NCBI GenBank assembly: GCA_900540175.1
Contig: UQFG01000011.1
Location: 1-49,964 of the forward strand
DNA length: 49,964 bases
Direction of reading: 5' to 3'
Source: an uncultured Mollicutes bacterium
Lineage (GTDB): Bacteria; Bacillota_I; Bacilli_A; Acholeplasmatales; Anaeroplasmataceae
Part shown: positions 24,208 through 33,324 of the stretch, piece after piece
How the letters are laid out: every line of letters starts with the position of its first letter
Numbering within the stretch: position 1 is the first letter of the stretch
Translations under genes and position numbers: made by a program
The notes under the pieces: model-generated
What the model was told of the DNA's origin: nothing
The model's database searches: none
What the model saw: only the letters and a program-made list of their open reading frames with translations

Positions 24208-24450
24208 ATGGTAAAAATCAGATTACAAAGATTCGGTGCCCATAAAGCGCCTAGATATCGTATTGTTGCGGCCGATTCCAAATCGCCACGTGATGGAAAA
24301 TTCTTAGAAATTTTAGGAACGTACAATCCTTGTACCGACCCGGCAACCGTTACACTGAATGCCGAAAAAATCCAGAAATGGTTGGCAAACGGTGCTCAGC
24401 CGACCGTTACGGTAAAAAATATTTTAGCAGCAAACAATATCACGAAGTAA
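24208..24450 (+). CDS. rpsP: 30S ribosomal protein S16
   Basis: The 80-residue protein begins [20 protein letters not shown], the S16 signature, and contains [13 protein letters not shown]. It stabilises the 16S 5' domain. ATG 24208 lies 11 bases after AAGGAG; the TTG at 24202 is possible but would add residues that S16 lacks. khpA follows after ten bases, as in Bacillus. Confidence 0.97.
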   Translation: MVKIRLQRFGAHKAPRYRIVAADSKSPRDGKFLEILGTYNPCTDPATVTLNAEKIQKWLANGAQPTVTVKNILAANNITK

Positions 24451-24460
24451 GAGGTGCCAA

Positions 24461-24709
24461 ATGATTGATTTCGAAGAGTTAATAAAGAGTTTAATTCTTC
24501 CTTTAGTGGCATATCCTCAAGATGTTGAAATTACGTTGTTAAGCAATAGTGAAGATCATCTTAATTATCAAGTAAAGGTGAATTCCAGCGATCTTGGTCG
24601 TGTAATCGGTAAAGGAGGCTATGTAGCCAAAGCCATCCGAACGGTATTATACGCAGGTGCTTCTAAAGAAGGAAAGAGAATTCATTTAGACATCGACAGT
24701 AAAGAGTAG
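24461..24709 (+). CDS. khpA: KH-domain RNA-binding protein KhpA
   Basis: The 82-residue protein has a single KH domain with the RNA-binding loop GRVIGKGGYVAKAIRTVL (GxxG as GKGG) near 50-67. KhpA dimerises or pairs with KhpB/EloR and binds many RNAs, affecting cell elongation. It is encoded right after rpsP, as in most Firmicutes. The ribosome site is AAGAGGTG. Confidence 0.93.
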   Translation: MIDFEELIKSLILPLVAYPQDVEITLLSNSEDHLNYQVKVNSSDLGRVIGKGGYVAKAIRTVLYAGASKEGKRIHLDIDSKE

Positions 24710-24740
24710 CATATCGTTTAAGATATGCTTTTTCTTTTTT
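24708..24740 (+). terminator. terminator of rpsP-khpA
   Basis: AGCATATC pairs with GATATGCT around GTTTAA; a TTTTTCTTTTTT run follows. The stem begins in the khpA stop codon. Confidence 0.85.
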
Positions 24741-24781
24741 CGATAAATATTGTATAATAGATAAAAAGAAGGAGGAAGACC

Positions 24782-27106
24782 ATGCAGGAATTTCGGGAAG
24801 GCTATTTAATTGCGAGTCCGGCTTTTAAAGAACGGTTTTTGAAAAGAAAACAGACTACGTTTAAACAATATATTTTCTTGACTTACGAAGAGTTGCATCA
24901 ACGGCTTTTTTTTAAGATCAAACCGAAGGCATTGTTATCCGTTTGCGATCGTTACGGATTCGGCTATGCACTCGCAGAAAAGTATTTAGAAGCAATTCCG
25001 TATGTGGAGGATACCACGTATCAAGACCCTACCTTAGACAGCCTTGTGTCGGTTTATCGTTTTTTAAAACAACAAAACGATTTGGTGGAAGATCCGCTTT
25101 TTTTACTGCGTTTGAAACAATATCCCGTTACCTTGATTGATCCGGCAGAAGGAGAACAGACAGAACGTCTGATCCGTAAATTAAAACAATATACGGAAGT
25201 TTTCACCTTTTCTTCCTTCGAACATTCATATCGACCGACGGTTTACGAATTTGCGACTATGGAAGAAGAATGTCGTTTTGTCGTAACGGAGATTCATCGA
25301 TTGCTGCAAAACGGTGTTGACAAAAATCATATTTTCTTAGCCGGATTAGACCAAATGACGGTTTTTATTTTGAAACGATTGGCCAATCATTATCGCTTTA
25401 CCATTGAATTTTTACCGTCTTTTAATATTTTGAGTACGGATTTTGCCAAACGGTTTTTATCGCTTTTAAAAACCGAATCTAGTTTTAACGAAGTGTTTGC
25501 CGCTCTTCCTGCCGATTCTGTTTTTTATGATTCGGTGCGTCTGCTTGTTGAAACATACGAATTGACGGATATGGCACCAAATAAAACCGTTTCGTTTTTT
25601 GAGTATCAATTTAAAAAGATGGCCTATCCGTCTACGCGCTATCAGGATGCCATTCGGATTATTGATACCGATTCGTTATTACAGCAACAAGATTATTTGT
25701 TTTATATGGGATTTAATTTAGGACAGGCGCCTTTGATTCGGAAAGAAGAAGGTTTTTTGACAGACGGCTTGAAAAAGCGGATCGGCATGATGACTTCAAG
25801 TGAAGAAAATAAGCAGACGGTTCATCATTTGAAACGGTTGATTCAAAGTATTCCCCAAGTGGTATTGACGTATAAAAAAGCTTCTTCGACGGAAACCTTT
25901 TTACCTTCTTTTTTGATTCAGGAATTACAATTAGAGGTGAAAAGACCTTCTGTTTGTTACGGAATTGCCCAAAAAGAAGATCAATTAAGACTTTCCTGTT
26001 ATTATGATGCATATTTAAAATACGGTTCGCTGCATCCGGATTTAAAACGATATGGATTGCAGGACGCCTCCTATCAAGCATTTGATCATCGTTATCGGCC
26101 ACTTTCACCTTCGTTACTTTCAACCCATTTTCAAAAGAAACCGTTGAAACTAGCTTATTCCAATTTGAAATTGTATTATGCCTGCCCGTTTCGGTATTAT
26201 GCCGATCGCATTTTAAATTTAAATGCGTTTTCTTCCGAGCTGCCTACGCGTCTTGGAACCTTTGCTCATGCCGTTTTGGAAGAAAGTTATACCGAAGATT
26301 TTGATTTTTTTAAGTCTGTCAAGAAAAACAAGGTGCGTTATGCGGTGGATCGAAAAGATGATTTCTTTTTCGACCGGATGGAAGAAGTTTTGAAAAAACT
26401 GTTGGCATTCAATCAGAAAAAAGAAGCCGCCTCTCAGTTGAAAACGATTCGTACCGAACAGCATATTGTCATTGAAAAAGAAAACTATCTTTTCGAAGGG
26501 TATATCGACAAGTTGATGTATACGCAAATCGACGATGAAATCTATGCCGTTTTAATCGACTATAAAACCGGAAAAGATGTCTTATCCTTGGATAATGTCG
26601 AAGACGGTTTTCATTTACAATTACCGGCTTATATGTATCTGTTATCCTGCTACGAACCGTTTCAAGGAAAAAAACTGCATATCATCGGGATTTATTTGCA
26701 GAAAGTCAATTTGGTGGTACTGGATCCTTTGCTTGATGATTCACCTCAACTGGAAAAATCGTTTAAACTGCAAGGATACAGTTTGGCCGATCCTTCTTTG
26801 CTTTCATTATTCGATCCTTCTTATTCCGACAGTGATTATATCCAGTCGCTTGGGTTATCGAAGACAACCAATTTTTTTAAATCGTATTCCAAAATTTTTA
26901 CCGAAGAAGATCAGAATAATCTGATCGCTTTGGTGAAACGGTTAATCGAGGAGGCCTCCTGTCAAATCCATCAGGGGAAATTTCCGATTGCCCCTAAAAT
27001 CATCGACGGCAAAAATGAATCCTGTGCGTTTTGCGATTATAAAGATTTGTGTTTTTCGACCGTTGGCGATTGGGTGGAACTACCCAAAAAACCTTTTAAG
27101 GAGTGA
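24782..27106 (+). CDS. addB: AddB/RexB-type exonuclease subunit, compact form
   Basis: Partner of AddA in end resection for recombinational repair. The 774-residue protein is much shorter than Bacillus AddB (about 1,160). The C-terminal PD-(D/E)XK nuclease is complete: ACPFRYYADRIL with the first cluster Cys near 463, the His of LGTFAHAVLEE near 492, LIDYKTGKD near 590, and the final CAFCDYKDLC near 746 that supplies three more Cys for the iron-sulfur cluster. I see no Walker A motif at the N-terminus. The gene has GGAGGAAG, a TATAAT at 24753-24758, and addA starts seven bases after it. Confidence 0.85.
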   Translation: MQEFREGYLIASPAFKERFLKRKQTTFKQYIFLTYEELHQRLFFKIKPKALLSVCDRYGFGYALAEKYLEAIPYVEDTTYQDPTLDSLVSVYRFLKQQNDLVEDPLFLLRLKQYPVTLIDPAEGEQTERLIRKLKQYTEVFTFSSFEHSYRPTVYEFATMEEECRFVVTEIHRLLQNGVDKNHIFLAGLDQMTVFILKRLANHYRFTIEFLPSFNILSTDFAKRFLSLLKTESSFNEVFAALPADSVFYDSVRLLVETYELTDMAPNKTVSFFEYQFKKMAYPSTRYQDAIRIIDTDSLLQQQDYLFYMGFNLGQAPLIRKEEGFLTDGLKKRIGMMTSSEENKQTVHHLKRLIQSIPQVVLTYKKASSTETFLPSFLIQELQLEVKRPSVCYGIAQKEDQLRLSCYYDAYLKYGSLHPDLKRYGLQDASYQAFDHRYRPLSPSLLSTHFQKKPLKLAYSNLKLYYACPFRYYADRILNLNAFSSELPTRLGTFAHAVLEESYTEDFDFFKSVKKNKVRYAVDRKDDFFFDRMEEVLKKLLAFNQKKEAASQLKTIRTEQHIVIEKENYLFEGYIDKLMYTQIDDEIYAVLIDYKTGKDVLSLDNVEDGFHLQLPAYMYLLSCYEPFQGKKLHIIGIYLQKVNLVVLDPLLDDSPQLEKSFKLQGYSLADPSLLSLFDPSYSDSDYIQSLGLSKTTNFFKSYSKIFTEEDQNNLIALVKRLIEEASCQIHQGKFPIAPKIIDGKNESCAFCDYKDLCFSTVGDWVELPKKPFKE

Positions 27107-27112
27107 TGAAAC

Positions 27113-30100
27113 ATGGCTTGGACCAAGCAGCAAGAACAGGCGATTTATACCCGAGGAAAAAATATTTTGGTATCCGCCGGTGCCGGAAGCGGAAAAACCG
27201 CGGTTTTATCCGAACGGATTTTGGATGCTTGTATGCATGGGACGGATATCAGAAGCATTTTGGTGTTGACCTTTACCAATGCTGCCGCTTTGGAAATGAA
27301 AGAACGAATCCGCAATAAGTTGCTTCAAAACGGTCTTTTCGATCAGGCAAATGCTTTGGAAGAAGCGTTTATTACGACTTTTGATGCTTACAGTTTGGCA
27401 CTAGTAAAAAAATATGCTTTTGAACTGGATTTATCTCCTGACATCGGCATTATGGACGCTTCTTTACTGGCTGTCAAAAAACAAGCGTATTTGGACGGCC
27501 TTTTTACGGAATTGTATGTGAAAGAGGATCCTGTCTTTTTAAATTTCTTAAAAAAATACGCCCGCCAAAACGACCAGAATGTCAAAGAGATGGTTTTAAC
27601 GGTAATGCAAAAGTTGGAATTGATGGTCGATGAAGAAGAATTTGTTCGATGCTATGAAGAAAACTATTATCAAGAGGCTGTGTTGGATTCTTTTGTCAAA
27701 GCGTATGAGGCGCTATGTCTTAAAAAAATCGGCGATACTTTTCCTTTGTTTGAAACTGTGCTTAAAGAATGCGAAAACGAGGAAAACCCGACGCTTTACG
27801 ATGGATTTGTCCAAGTGTATCAGGGACTGTCTTCGTTAACCGCTTACGAAGATGCCAAGGTGTTTTTAAACAGCCTTACGTTGCCGCGTCTTTCTTCCAA
27901 GATTAGTCCAACGCTGAAAGAAGCCAAACAACAATTGAGTGAGGCCTTGAAAAAAGTCAAAGAAGATTATTTTTCCAAATATACTTTTTTGAAAGACATG
28001 AAAGACGAACTCTTGCGGATGAAAGACGATATCCATACGATCCTTTCGTTGGCTTTAACGGTGATAAAACGGCTGTTTGAGTATAAAAAATCAAAATTAT
28101 TGTTTGATTATCCGGATATTGCCAAAATGGCGATTCGTTTGGTAATCGATCACCCAAATGTCCACGATCAGGTTGCTTCGCAATTTACGGAAATTTTAAT
28201 CGACGAATACCAGGATACCTCCGATCTTCAGGAAACCTTTATTCAGGCTATTTTGAACGAAAACGGATATATGGTGGGTGATATCAAACAATCCATTTAC
28301 CGATTCAGAAATGCCAATCCGGCTATTTTCAAAAAGAAATACGATCGTTTTTCCGAACAAGACGGTGGGATTAAAATTGATTTGACAGCCAATTTCCGCA
28401 GCCGTCGGGAGGTTTTGGAGGACATCAACTTACTTTTTGACGATTTAATGAGCGAAAAGGTGGGGGATGCAGATTATCGAAACGATCATCGCATGAATTA
28501 CGGTTTAAAAGCGTATGAAACGCTATCTCAGCCAATGGATTATCATATGGAAGCACTAACGTATGAACCGTTAAAAGAATGGGATGAAGCCGTTACGGAG
28601 GCTTTTATCTGTGGCCGATGGATTCAGCAGTTGATGGAAAAAAGGCCCATGGTTTTAAAACGAAATGGATTTGAACCGTTAAAGTACAGTGATATTGCCA
28701 TTCTGATTGATAAAACCAAATCGTTTCCGATTTTTAAACAGGTATTTGAATATTTGCAATTGCCGCTTTCGATCGAAGCGGATATGGATTTAAACGAGTC
28801 GGTTTTACCGCGCCTTTTTTCGAATCTTTTTACGGTTTTGCATCACTTGAAAAAAAATCAAATGGATACGGAATATCGTCATGCGATTTTTTCGGTTGCC
28901 AGAAGTTTTTTGTTTTCTTATTCTGATGAACAGATTTATAATTTATTGGATCAGGAAGAAGATGCGTTGATTTTGTTGATGAGGCAACTATCGGCGGAAC
29001 TGGGACAATGTTCTTATGTCGATTTGTTTTCGATTCTTTGTGAAAAAATCGATATTTACCGCAAACTTTCTTTGATCGGCGATGTTGAAAATTCAATGGT
29101 GGTTTTGGAATATCTTCATCGTTTGTTTGAAACGATGGGAACAAACGATATGGATCCGGATGAGGCTTGTGCGTTTTTAAAAGCAGTCGTTGAGGGGAAA
29201 GCGGATTTGAAATATAAAATCGCATCCAATCGCTTTGACAGCATTCATTTGATGACCATTCATAAATCCAAAGGACTGGAATTTCCTTACTGTTTTTTCC
29301 CGTTATTATCCAGTCGTTTCAATCGCAGTGAAATCAAACAGCGTTACGGAATTTCTCAGACATACGGTGTATATCTTCCGGCTTATGATGACGAAAACAG
29401 TCCGACCGTGATCAAAAAACTGGCCGAAGAAGAAATGATTCAGGCCGATTTATCCGAAAAGGTGCGTTTGCTTTATGTGGCATTGACCCGAGCAAGAGAA
29501 AAATTTTATCTGGTTATGAAAAACGAACCCGCTCGCTTTAAAGAAGATCGGTTTTCTTCGTTTCGACAGTTGTTAAATAACAGTAAAGCCCTTTTTGCGT
29601 ATCAAAAAGAAGTCGACCTTACGAGATTGGGTCTTTCGAATGACTACCGAAAACACAGGAAAATCGAAACAAAAATAGAAGGAGAAAAGTTGGTGTACGC
29701 GTCGTTTGATTTTTCATCTTCCCCGCTTATCAAACAAGCGATTTCCAAACAACTCGATTCATTGGCGAAGGATACCGTAAAAAGAAATTTGGAACTGGGA
29801 AAACAATTTCATCAGTGCTTGGAAGTCCTCGATCATCGCCATCCGGATATCGATGCTTTACCGGTTTCTTCGTTTATGAAAGAGGTATTATCCGATTTGT
29901 GGCAGCATCCTCTTTTTAAGGAAATGAAAAAGGCCAAGACGTACCATGAGTATGAATTTTATTTTGAAGATGGGCTTGAAAGTTATCACGGGATCATCGA
30001 TTTGTTTGCCGAATACGACGATCATATCGATATTATCGATTATAAACTGTCTGCGGTTTCTGCTGAAGAATACCGTCATCAATTGGCTGTGTATCAGAAA

Positions 30101-30181
30101 TTCGTTCAAACGGTTTCCGATAAACCGGTTGCCTGTTATCTGCTGTCTATTTTAAAGAAACAATTGGTGAGGGTCATCTAA
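27113..30181 (+). CDS. addA: AddA helicase-nuclease subunit
   Basis: UvrD-like helicase and 5' nuclease of the AddAB complex. The 1,022-residue protein shows Walker A AGAGSGKTA (22-30), LTFTNAAALEMKERI (motif Ia), Walker B LIDEYQDTSD near 363, GDIKQSIYRFR near 388, LTANFRSR near 424, MTIHKSKGLEFPY near 715, and LLYVALTRAREKF near 785. The C-terminal nuclease has GIIDLF near 962 and IDIIDYK near 973. It is shorter than the usual 1,200 residues. Its last base is shared with the next gene. Confidence 0.95.
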   Translation: MAWTKQQEQAIYTRGKNILVSAGAGSGKTAVLSERILDACMHGTDIRSILVLTFTNAAALEMKERIRNKLLQNGLFDQANALEEAFITTFDAYSLALVKKYAFELDLSPDIGIMDASLLAVKKQAYLDGLFTELYVKEDPVFLNFLKKYARQNDQNVKEMVLTVMQKLELMVDEEEFVRCYEENYYQEAVLDSFVKAYEALCLKKIGDTFPLFETVLKECENEENPTLYDGFVQVYQGLSSLTAYEDAKVFLNSLTLPRLSSKISPTLKEAKQQLSEALKKVKEDYFSKYTFLKDMKDELLRMKDDIHTILSLALTVIKRLFEYKKSKLLFDYPDIAKMAIRLVIDHPNVHDQVASQFTEILIDEYQDTSDLQETFIQAILNENGYMVGDIKQSIYRFRNANPAIFKKKYDRFSEQDGGIKIDLTANFRSRREVLEDINLLFDDLMSEKVGDADYRNDHRMNYGLKAYETLSQPMDYHMEALTYEPLKEWDEAVTEAFICGRWIQQLMEKRPMVLKRNGFEPLKYSDIAILIDKTKSFPIFKQVFEYLQLPLSIEADMDLNESVLPRLFSNLFTVLHHLKKNQMDTEYRHAIFSVARSFLFSYSDEQIYNLLDQEEDALILLMRQLSAELGQCSYVDLFSILCEKIDIYRKLSLIGDVENSMVVLEYLHRLFETMGTNDMDPDEACAFLKAVVEGKADLKYKIASNRFDSIHLMTIHKSKGLEFPYCFFPLLSSRFNRSEIKQRYGISQTYGVYLPAYDDENSPTVIKKLAEEEMIQADLSEKVRLLYVALTRAREKFYLVMKNEPARFKEDRFSSFRQLLNNSKALFAYQKEVDLTRLGLSNDYRKHRKIETKIEGEKLVYASFDFSSSPLIKQAISKQLDSLAKDTVKRNLELGKQFHQCLEVLDHRHPDIDALPVSSFMKEVLSDLWQHPLFKEMKKAKTYHEYEFYFEDGLESYHGIIDLFAEYDDHIDIIDYKLSAVSAEEYRHQLAVYQKFVQTVSDKPVACYLLSILKKQLVRVI

Positions 30182-30666
30182 TGGAAGAAAGAAAACATCC
30201 TTTTGAACCGGTTTACGATTCTGATTCGAAAATTTTGATTTTGGGAACGGTCCCCTCGGTTGTTTCCTGTCAAAAAGGATTTTATTATATGCATCCGACG
30301 AATCGGTTTTGGAAGATTTTATCCGATATTTATCAGGCAGACTTTTATCATGCGTCCATTGAAGAAAAAAAGAAGTTGATTTTATCGCATCATTTGGCCC
30401 TTTTCGATGTGATTGAACGTTGTCAAATCAAGCGTTCCAGCGATCAAAGTATAAAAGACGTCAAGATTCAGTCGTTTACGACGCTTTTAGAAAACAGTAA
30501 CATCGAGAAAGTTTTGTTAAATGGTAAAAAAGCTTTTGAGATTTGGAGTCGTTTTTATCCGGAGTGGAAAGATAAAAGCATTTGTCTTCCTTCGACCAGT
30601 TCGGCCAACGCCACATGGAAAACAGAAGATTTGAAGAATCAATGGGAAAAAGCGTTACTTTCGTAA
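30181..30666 (+). CDS. DNA-deoxyinosine/uracil glycosylase (UDG family 6-like)
   Basis: The 161-residue protein removes deaminated bases (hypoxanthine or uracil). Matches: ILILGTVPS near 19-27 (family usually GSFPS), GFYYMHPTNRFWKIL near 37-51, LALFDVIERC near 78, SSDQSIKDV near 93, VLLNGKKAF near 118, and CLPSTSSANATW near 139. The gene starts at the addA stop (TAATG), so repair of deaminated bases is co-expressed with AddAB. Which substrate it prefers cannot be told from the sequence. Confidence 0.85.
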   Translation: MEERKHPFEPVYDSDSKILILGTVPSVVSCQKGFYYMHPTNRFWKILSDIYQADFYHASIEEKKKLILSHHLALFDVIERCQIKRSSDQSIKDVKIQSFTTLLENSNIEKVLLNGKKAFEIWSRFYPEWKDKSICLPSTSSANATWKTEDLKNQWEKALLS

Positions 30667-30681
30667 CTTTTTCCCTTTTTT
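30644..30681 (+). terminator. terminator of the addB-addA operon
   Basis: GGGAAAAA pairs with TTTTTCCC and GTTAC with GTAAC inside it, followed by a T run. The stem includes the last codons of the glycosylase gene. Confidence 0.75.
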
Positions 30682-30760
30682 ATCGTTTTCTTTTGCTTTA
30701 ATAGGTATTTTTTTATCATTCTTAAAATGATATAATGGTGTTTGAAGAGGGAAAAGGGTT

Positions 30761-32089
30761 ATGAAAGTTTTGTTTTTCGGATTTGTTTACGACTACTTTC
30801 GAAAGATTGTTGATTTCAGTACGGTAGAAACCAGTTACAAGTCCATTACCAATTTGATTTTAATCGTATTTTCGATCATTTTGTGTTATCGGTTTGTTTA
30901 TATTGCGATCGGATTTTTTAAAAAGGCGCCCATCTACGAAGATAAAGAAGAAAGCAGTCGTTTTGCGGTTGTCATCGCCGCCAGAAACGAAGAAAAAGTA
31001 ATCGGCCATTTGCTGGAAAGTCTTCGTAAACAGACGTATGATCCGACGAAAATAACGATTTTTGTTGTGGCGGATAATTGCACGGACCGAACCGCTTCGG
31101 TTGCCAGAAATTTAGGAGCGATCGTTTATGAGCGGCTGAATTTCCATCAAATTTCCAAAGGATATGCATTGGAATTTTTATTTGAACGAATCGATCAGGA
31201 TTACGGGATCCTTTCGTTTGATTATTTTTTGTTTTTCGATGCGGACAATTTGGTTAAAAATACGTTTATCCATGAAATGAACAATGCCCTTGGTGCGGGA
31301 TTTGATGTCGTCACTTCGTTTCGAAACATAAAAAATTTTGAAACGAATGCGATTTCTTCCGGGTACGGTTTTCATTTTTATCGCAATACGTTAATCTCGC
31401 ATCGTCCTAGAGCGATTCTCGGGTGTTCGACCAATGTGACTGGAACGGGATATGCCGTTCGTTCCGAACTTTTAAAAGACGGCTGGCATTATACCGATTT
31501 AACCGAAGATGCGGAATTTTCTACGAATACGATCGCCCATGATTTTACGATCGGTTACTGTGAAAAAGCCGAAATCTACGATGAACAACCGACGGATTTG
31601 AAAACGGCATGGCGTCAGCGCTTGCGGTGGCGAAAAGGTGGTTTGCGCAATTTCAAACATCATTCTTTCAAATTGTTTAAAAACATTTTTCATAAAGGAA
31701 GTCATAAGTGGAGTTCTTACGATATGTTTTGGCAGACCTTTCCATACGATTTAATCTCGTTTGTTTTGGCTTTGGGTGTCCAGATTTTCGGAATGGTTTA
31801 TTCGCTGGTTCAAACCGGACGTTACGATATTCTCATTTTTTTGAAGTATTTGGGTGGTTTTTTACTGGGTGGATACCTCACTTCACTTGGCATCGGTATT
31901 TTGGTTTTGCTCAAAGAGCGCAAACGCCTTAAAAATTTAGGGTTTGGAAAAAGGATTTTGTATTTACTTCTGTGGCCGTGGTTTGATATAATTTCTATTG
32001 TAATTACGATACAAGCCCTTTTTATGCGTGTTGAGTGGAAGGCGATCAAACACAAGGATACAAGAAGCATTGAAGAGGTCAATAACTAA
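30761..32089 (+). CDS. membrane glycosyltransferase family 2, processive type
   Basis: The 442-residue protein has one N-terminal membrane segment (about 26-48), a GT-A domain with VVIAARNEEKVIGHLLESL near 68, VVADNCTD near 104, FDADN near 154, TEDAEF near 247 and the QRLRWRKG (QxxRW) motif near 286, and three C-terminal membrane segments. Such enzymes build and export linear polysaccharide. The acceptor and product are unknown. It has an extended -10 (TGATATAAT, 30728-30736) but a poor -35. rimM begins 15 bases downstream. Confidence 0.88.
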   Translation: MKVLFFGFVYDYFRKIVDFSTVETSYKSITNLILIVFSIILCYRFVYIAIGFFKKAPIYEDKEESSRFAVVIAARNEEKVIGHLLESLRKQTYDPTKITIFVVADNCTDRTASVARNLGAIVYERLNFHQISKGYALEFLFERIDQDYGILSFDYFLFFDADNLVKNTFIHEMNNALGAGFDVVTSFRNIKNFETNAISSGYGFHFYRNTLISHRPRAILGCSTNVTGTGYAVRSELLKDGWHYTDLTEDAEFSTNTIAHDFTIGYCEKAEIYDEQPTDLKTAWRQRLRWRKGGLRNFKHHSFKLFKNIFHKGSHKWSSYDMFWQTFPYDLISFVLALGVQIFGMVYSLVQTGRYDILIFLKYLGGFLLGGYLTSLGIGILVLLKERKRLKNLGFGKRILYLLLWPWFDIISIVITIQALFMRVEWKAIKHKDTRSIEEVNN

Positions 32090-32104
32090 AGGATGTGAAA
32101 CGCT

Positions 32105-32602
32105 TTGAAGTATTATCGTTGCGGAAAAATTTTAACGACTCACGGGTTAAAAGGCGATTTGAAAATCGCTTCTCATACCGATTTTGAGCGATTTAAAGAA
32201 GGCGGTCGACTTTATATTTGTCATCAAAACGAGTATGTTGCGGTTACTGTTAAAAGATCCGTGCCGTTCGGGAAATATATTTTGATTCGTTTGGAAGGAT
32301 TAGAGGATATCAATTTGGTTGAAAAATACCATGGGGATGAGATTTTTATTCCCGAAGAAGATCGCAAAGAAGAACTTGAAGAAGGCGAATTTTATTATAG
32401 TGATTTAATCGGAAAGGCCGTTTTCAATCAATTGGACGAACAACGCGGGGAAGTAATTGATGTGGTTGCGCTCCCGGCCGGAGATTATCTTTATATTCGG
32501 TATCAGAATAAAAACCACTATGTTCCGTTTAACGATGTATTTGTCCAAACGGTTTCATCCGATCGAATTGTCATTCGGGAAATGGAAGGATTGTTTCGAT
32601 GA
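32105..32602 (+). CDS. rimM: 16S rRNA processing protein RimM
   Basis: The 165-residue protein has an N-terminal RimM domain (CGKILTTHGLKGDLKI near 6-21) and a C-terminal PRC-barrel (YYSDLIGKAVFN near 97, VVALPAGDYLYIRY near 120). It helps assemble the 30S head with S19. The start is a TTG set by AAAGGATGTGA. It overlaps trmD by four bases (ATGA), the standard pairing. Confidence 0.95.
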   Translation: MKYYRCGKILTTHGLKGDLKIASHTDFERFKEGGRLYICHQNEYVAVTVKRSVPFGKYILIRLEGLEDINLVEKYHGDEIFIPEEDRKEELEEGEFYYSDLIGKAVFNQLDEQRGEVIDVVALPAGDYLYIRYQNKNHYVPFNDVFVQTVSSDRIVIREMEGLFR

Positions 32603-33324
32603 AAATCAAGATTTTAACGCTGTTTCCTTCTATGTACGAAAATTTCATTCGTGAATCGATTATCAAACGAGCCATTGAAAAAGGCCTTGTAACGATTGAA
32701 TTGATTGATATAAGAACGTATTCTTTATCCAAACACCGTCATGTGGATGATACGCCTTACGGCGGCGGTGCGGGGATGGTTTTGGCTGTTGATGTGGTGC
32801 ATCGGGCGATTTGTGCGAATGCTTCGCCGCAGTCGTATAAAATATTGATGACACCGCAGGGAATGCCTTATGTTCAAAAAAAAGCATTGGATCTGTCGCA
32901 AAAAGAAGAGTTGATGATCATTTGCGGCCATTATGAAGGTTTTGACGAACGGATCAGAGATTATGTCGATGAAGAAATTTCCATCGGTGATTACGTTTTA
33001 ACAGGCGGGGAATTGGCCAGCATGGTTGTATGCGACAGCGTGATTCGACTGTTGGATCATGCCATTCGCAAAGAAAGTTCGAAAGAGGATTCTTTTTCGA
33101 TGGGGTTGTTGGAGTATCCTCAATATACCAGACCGCTTGTCTACGATCAAAAAGAAGTACCGCCGGTTTTGGTAAACGGCAATCACGAACTGATCCGTCG
33201 TTACCGAAGAAAAGAATCGTTGCGGAAAACTTTGTTAAGACGACCGGATTTATTAAAGGATTACCCGCTTACCGTCGAAGATGAACAATTTATACAGGAA
33301 ATCAAGGAGGAAATGGATTTATGA
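32599..33324 (+). CDS. trmD: tRNA (guanine37-N1)-methyltransferase
   Basis: Methylates G37 of tRNAs to prevent frameshifting. The 241-residue protein shows the trefoil-knot SAM motifs YGGGAGMVL near 54, CGHYEGFDERI near 112, IGDYVLTGGELA near 133 and the closing RRPDLL. Normal length. It overlaps rimM and malQ by four bases each, so a carbohydrate gene is coupled to RNA modification genes. Confidence 0.97.
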   Translation: MKIKILTLFPSMYENFIRESIIKRAIEKGLVTIELIDIRTYSLSKHRHVDDTPYGGGAGMVLAVDVVHRAICANASPQSYKILMTPQGMPYVQKKALDLSQKEELMIICGHYEGFDERIRDYVDEEISIGDYVLTGGELASMVVCDSVIRLLDHAIRKESSKEDSFSMGLLEYPQYTRPLVYDQKEVPPVLVNGNHELIRRYRRKESLRKTLLRRPDLLKDYPLTVEDEQFIQEIKEEMDL

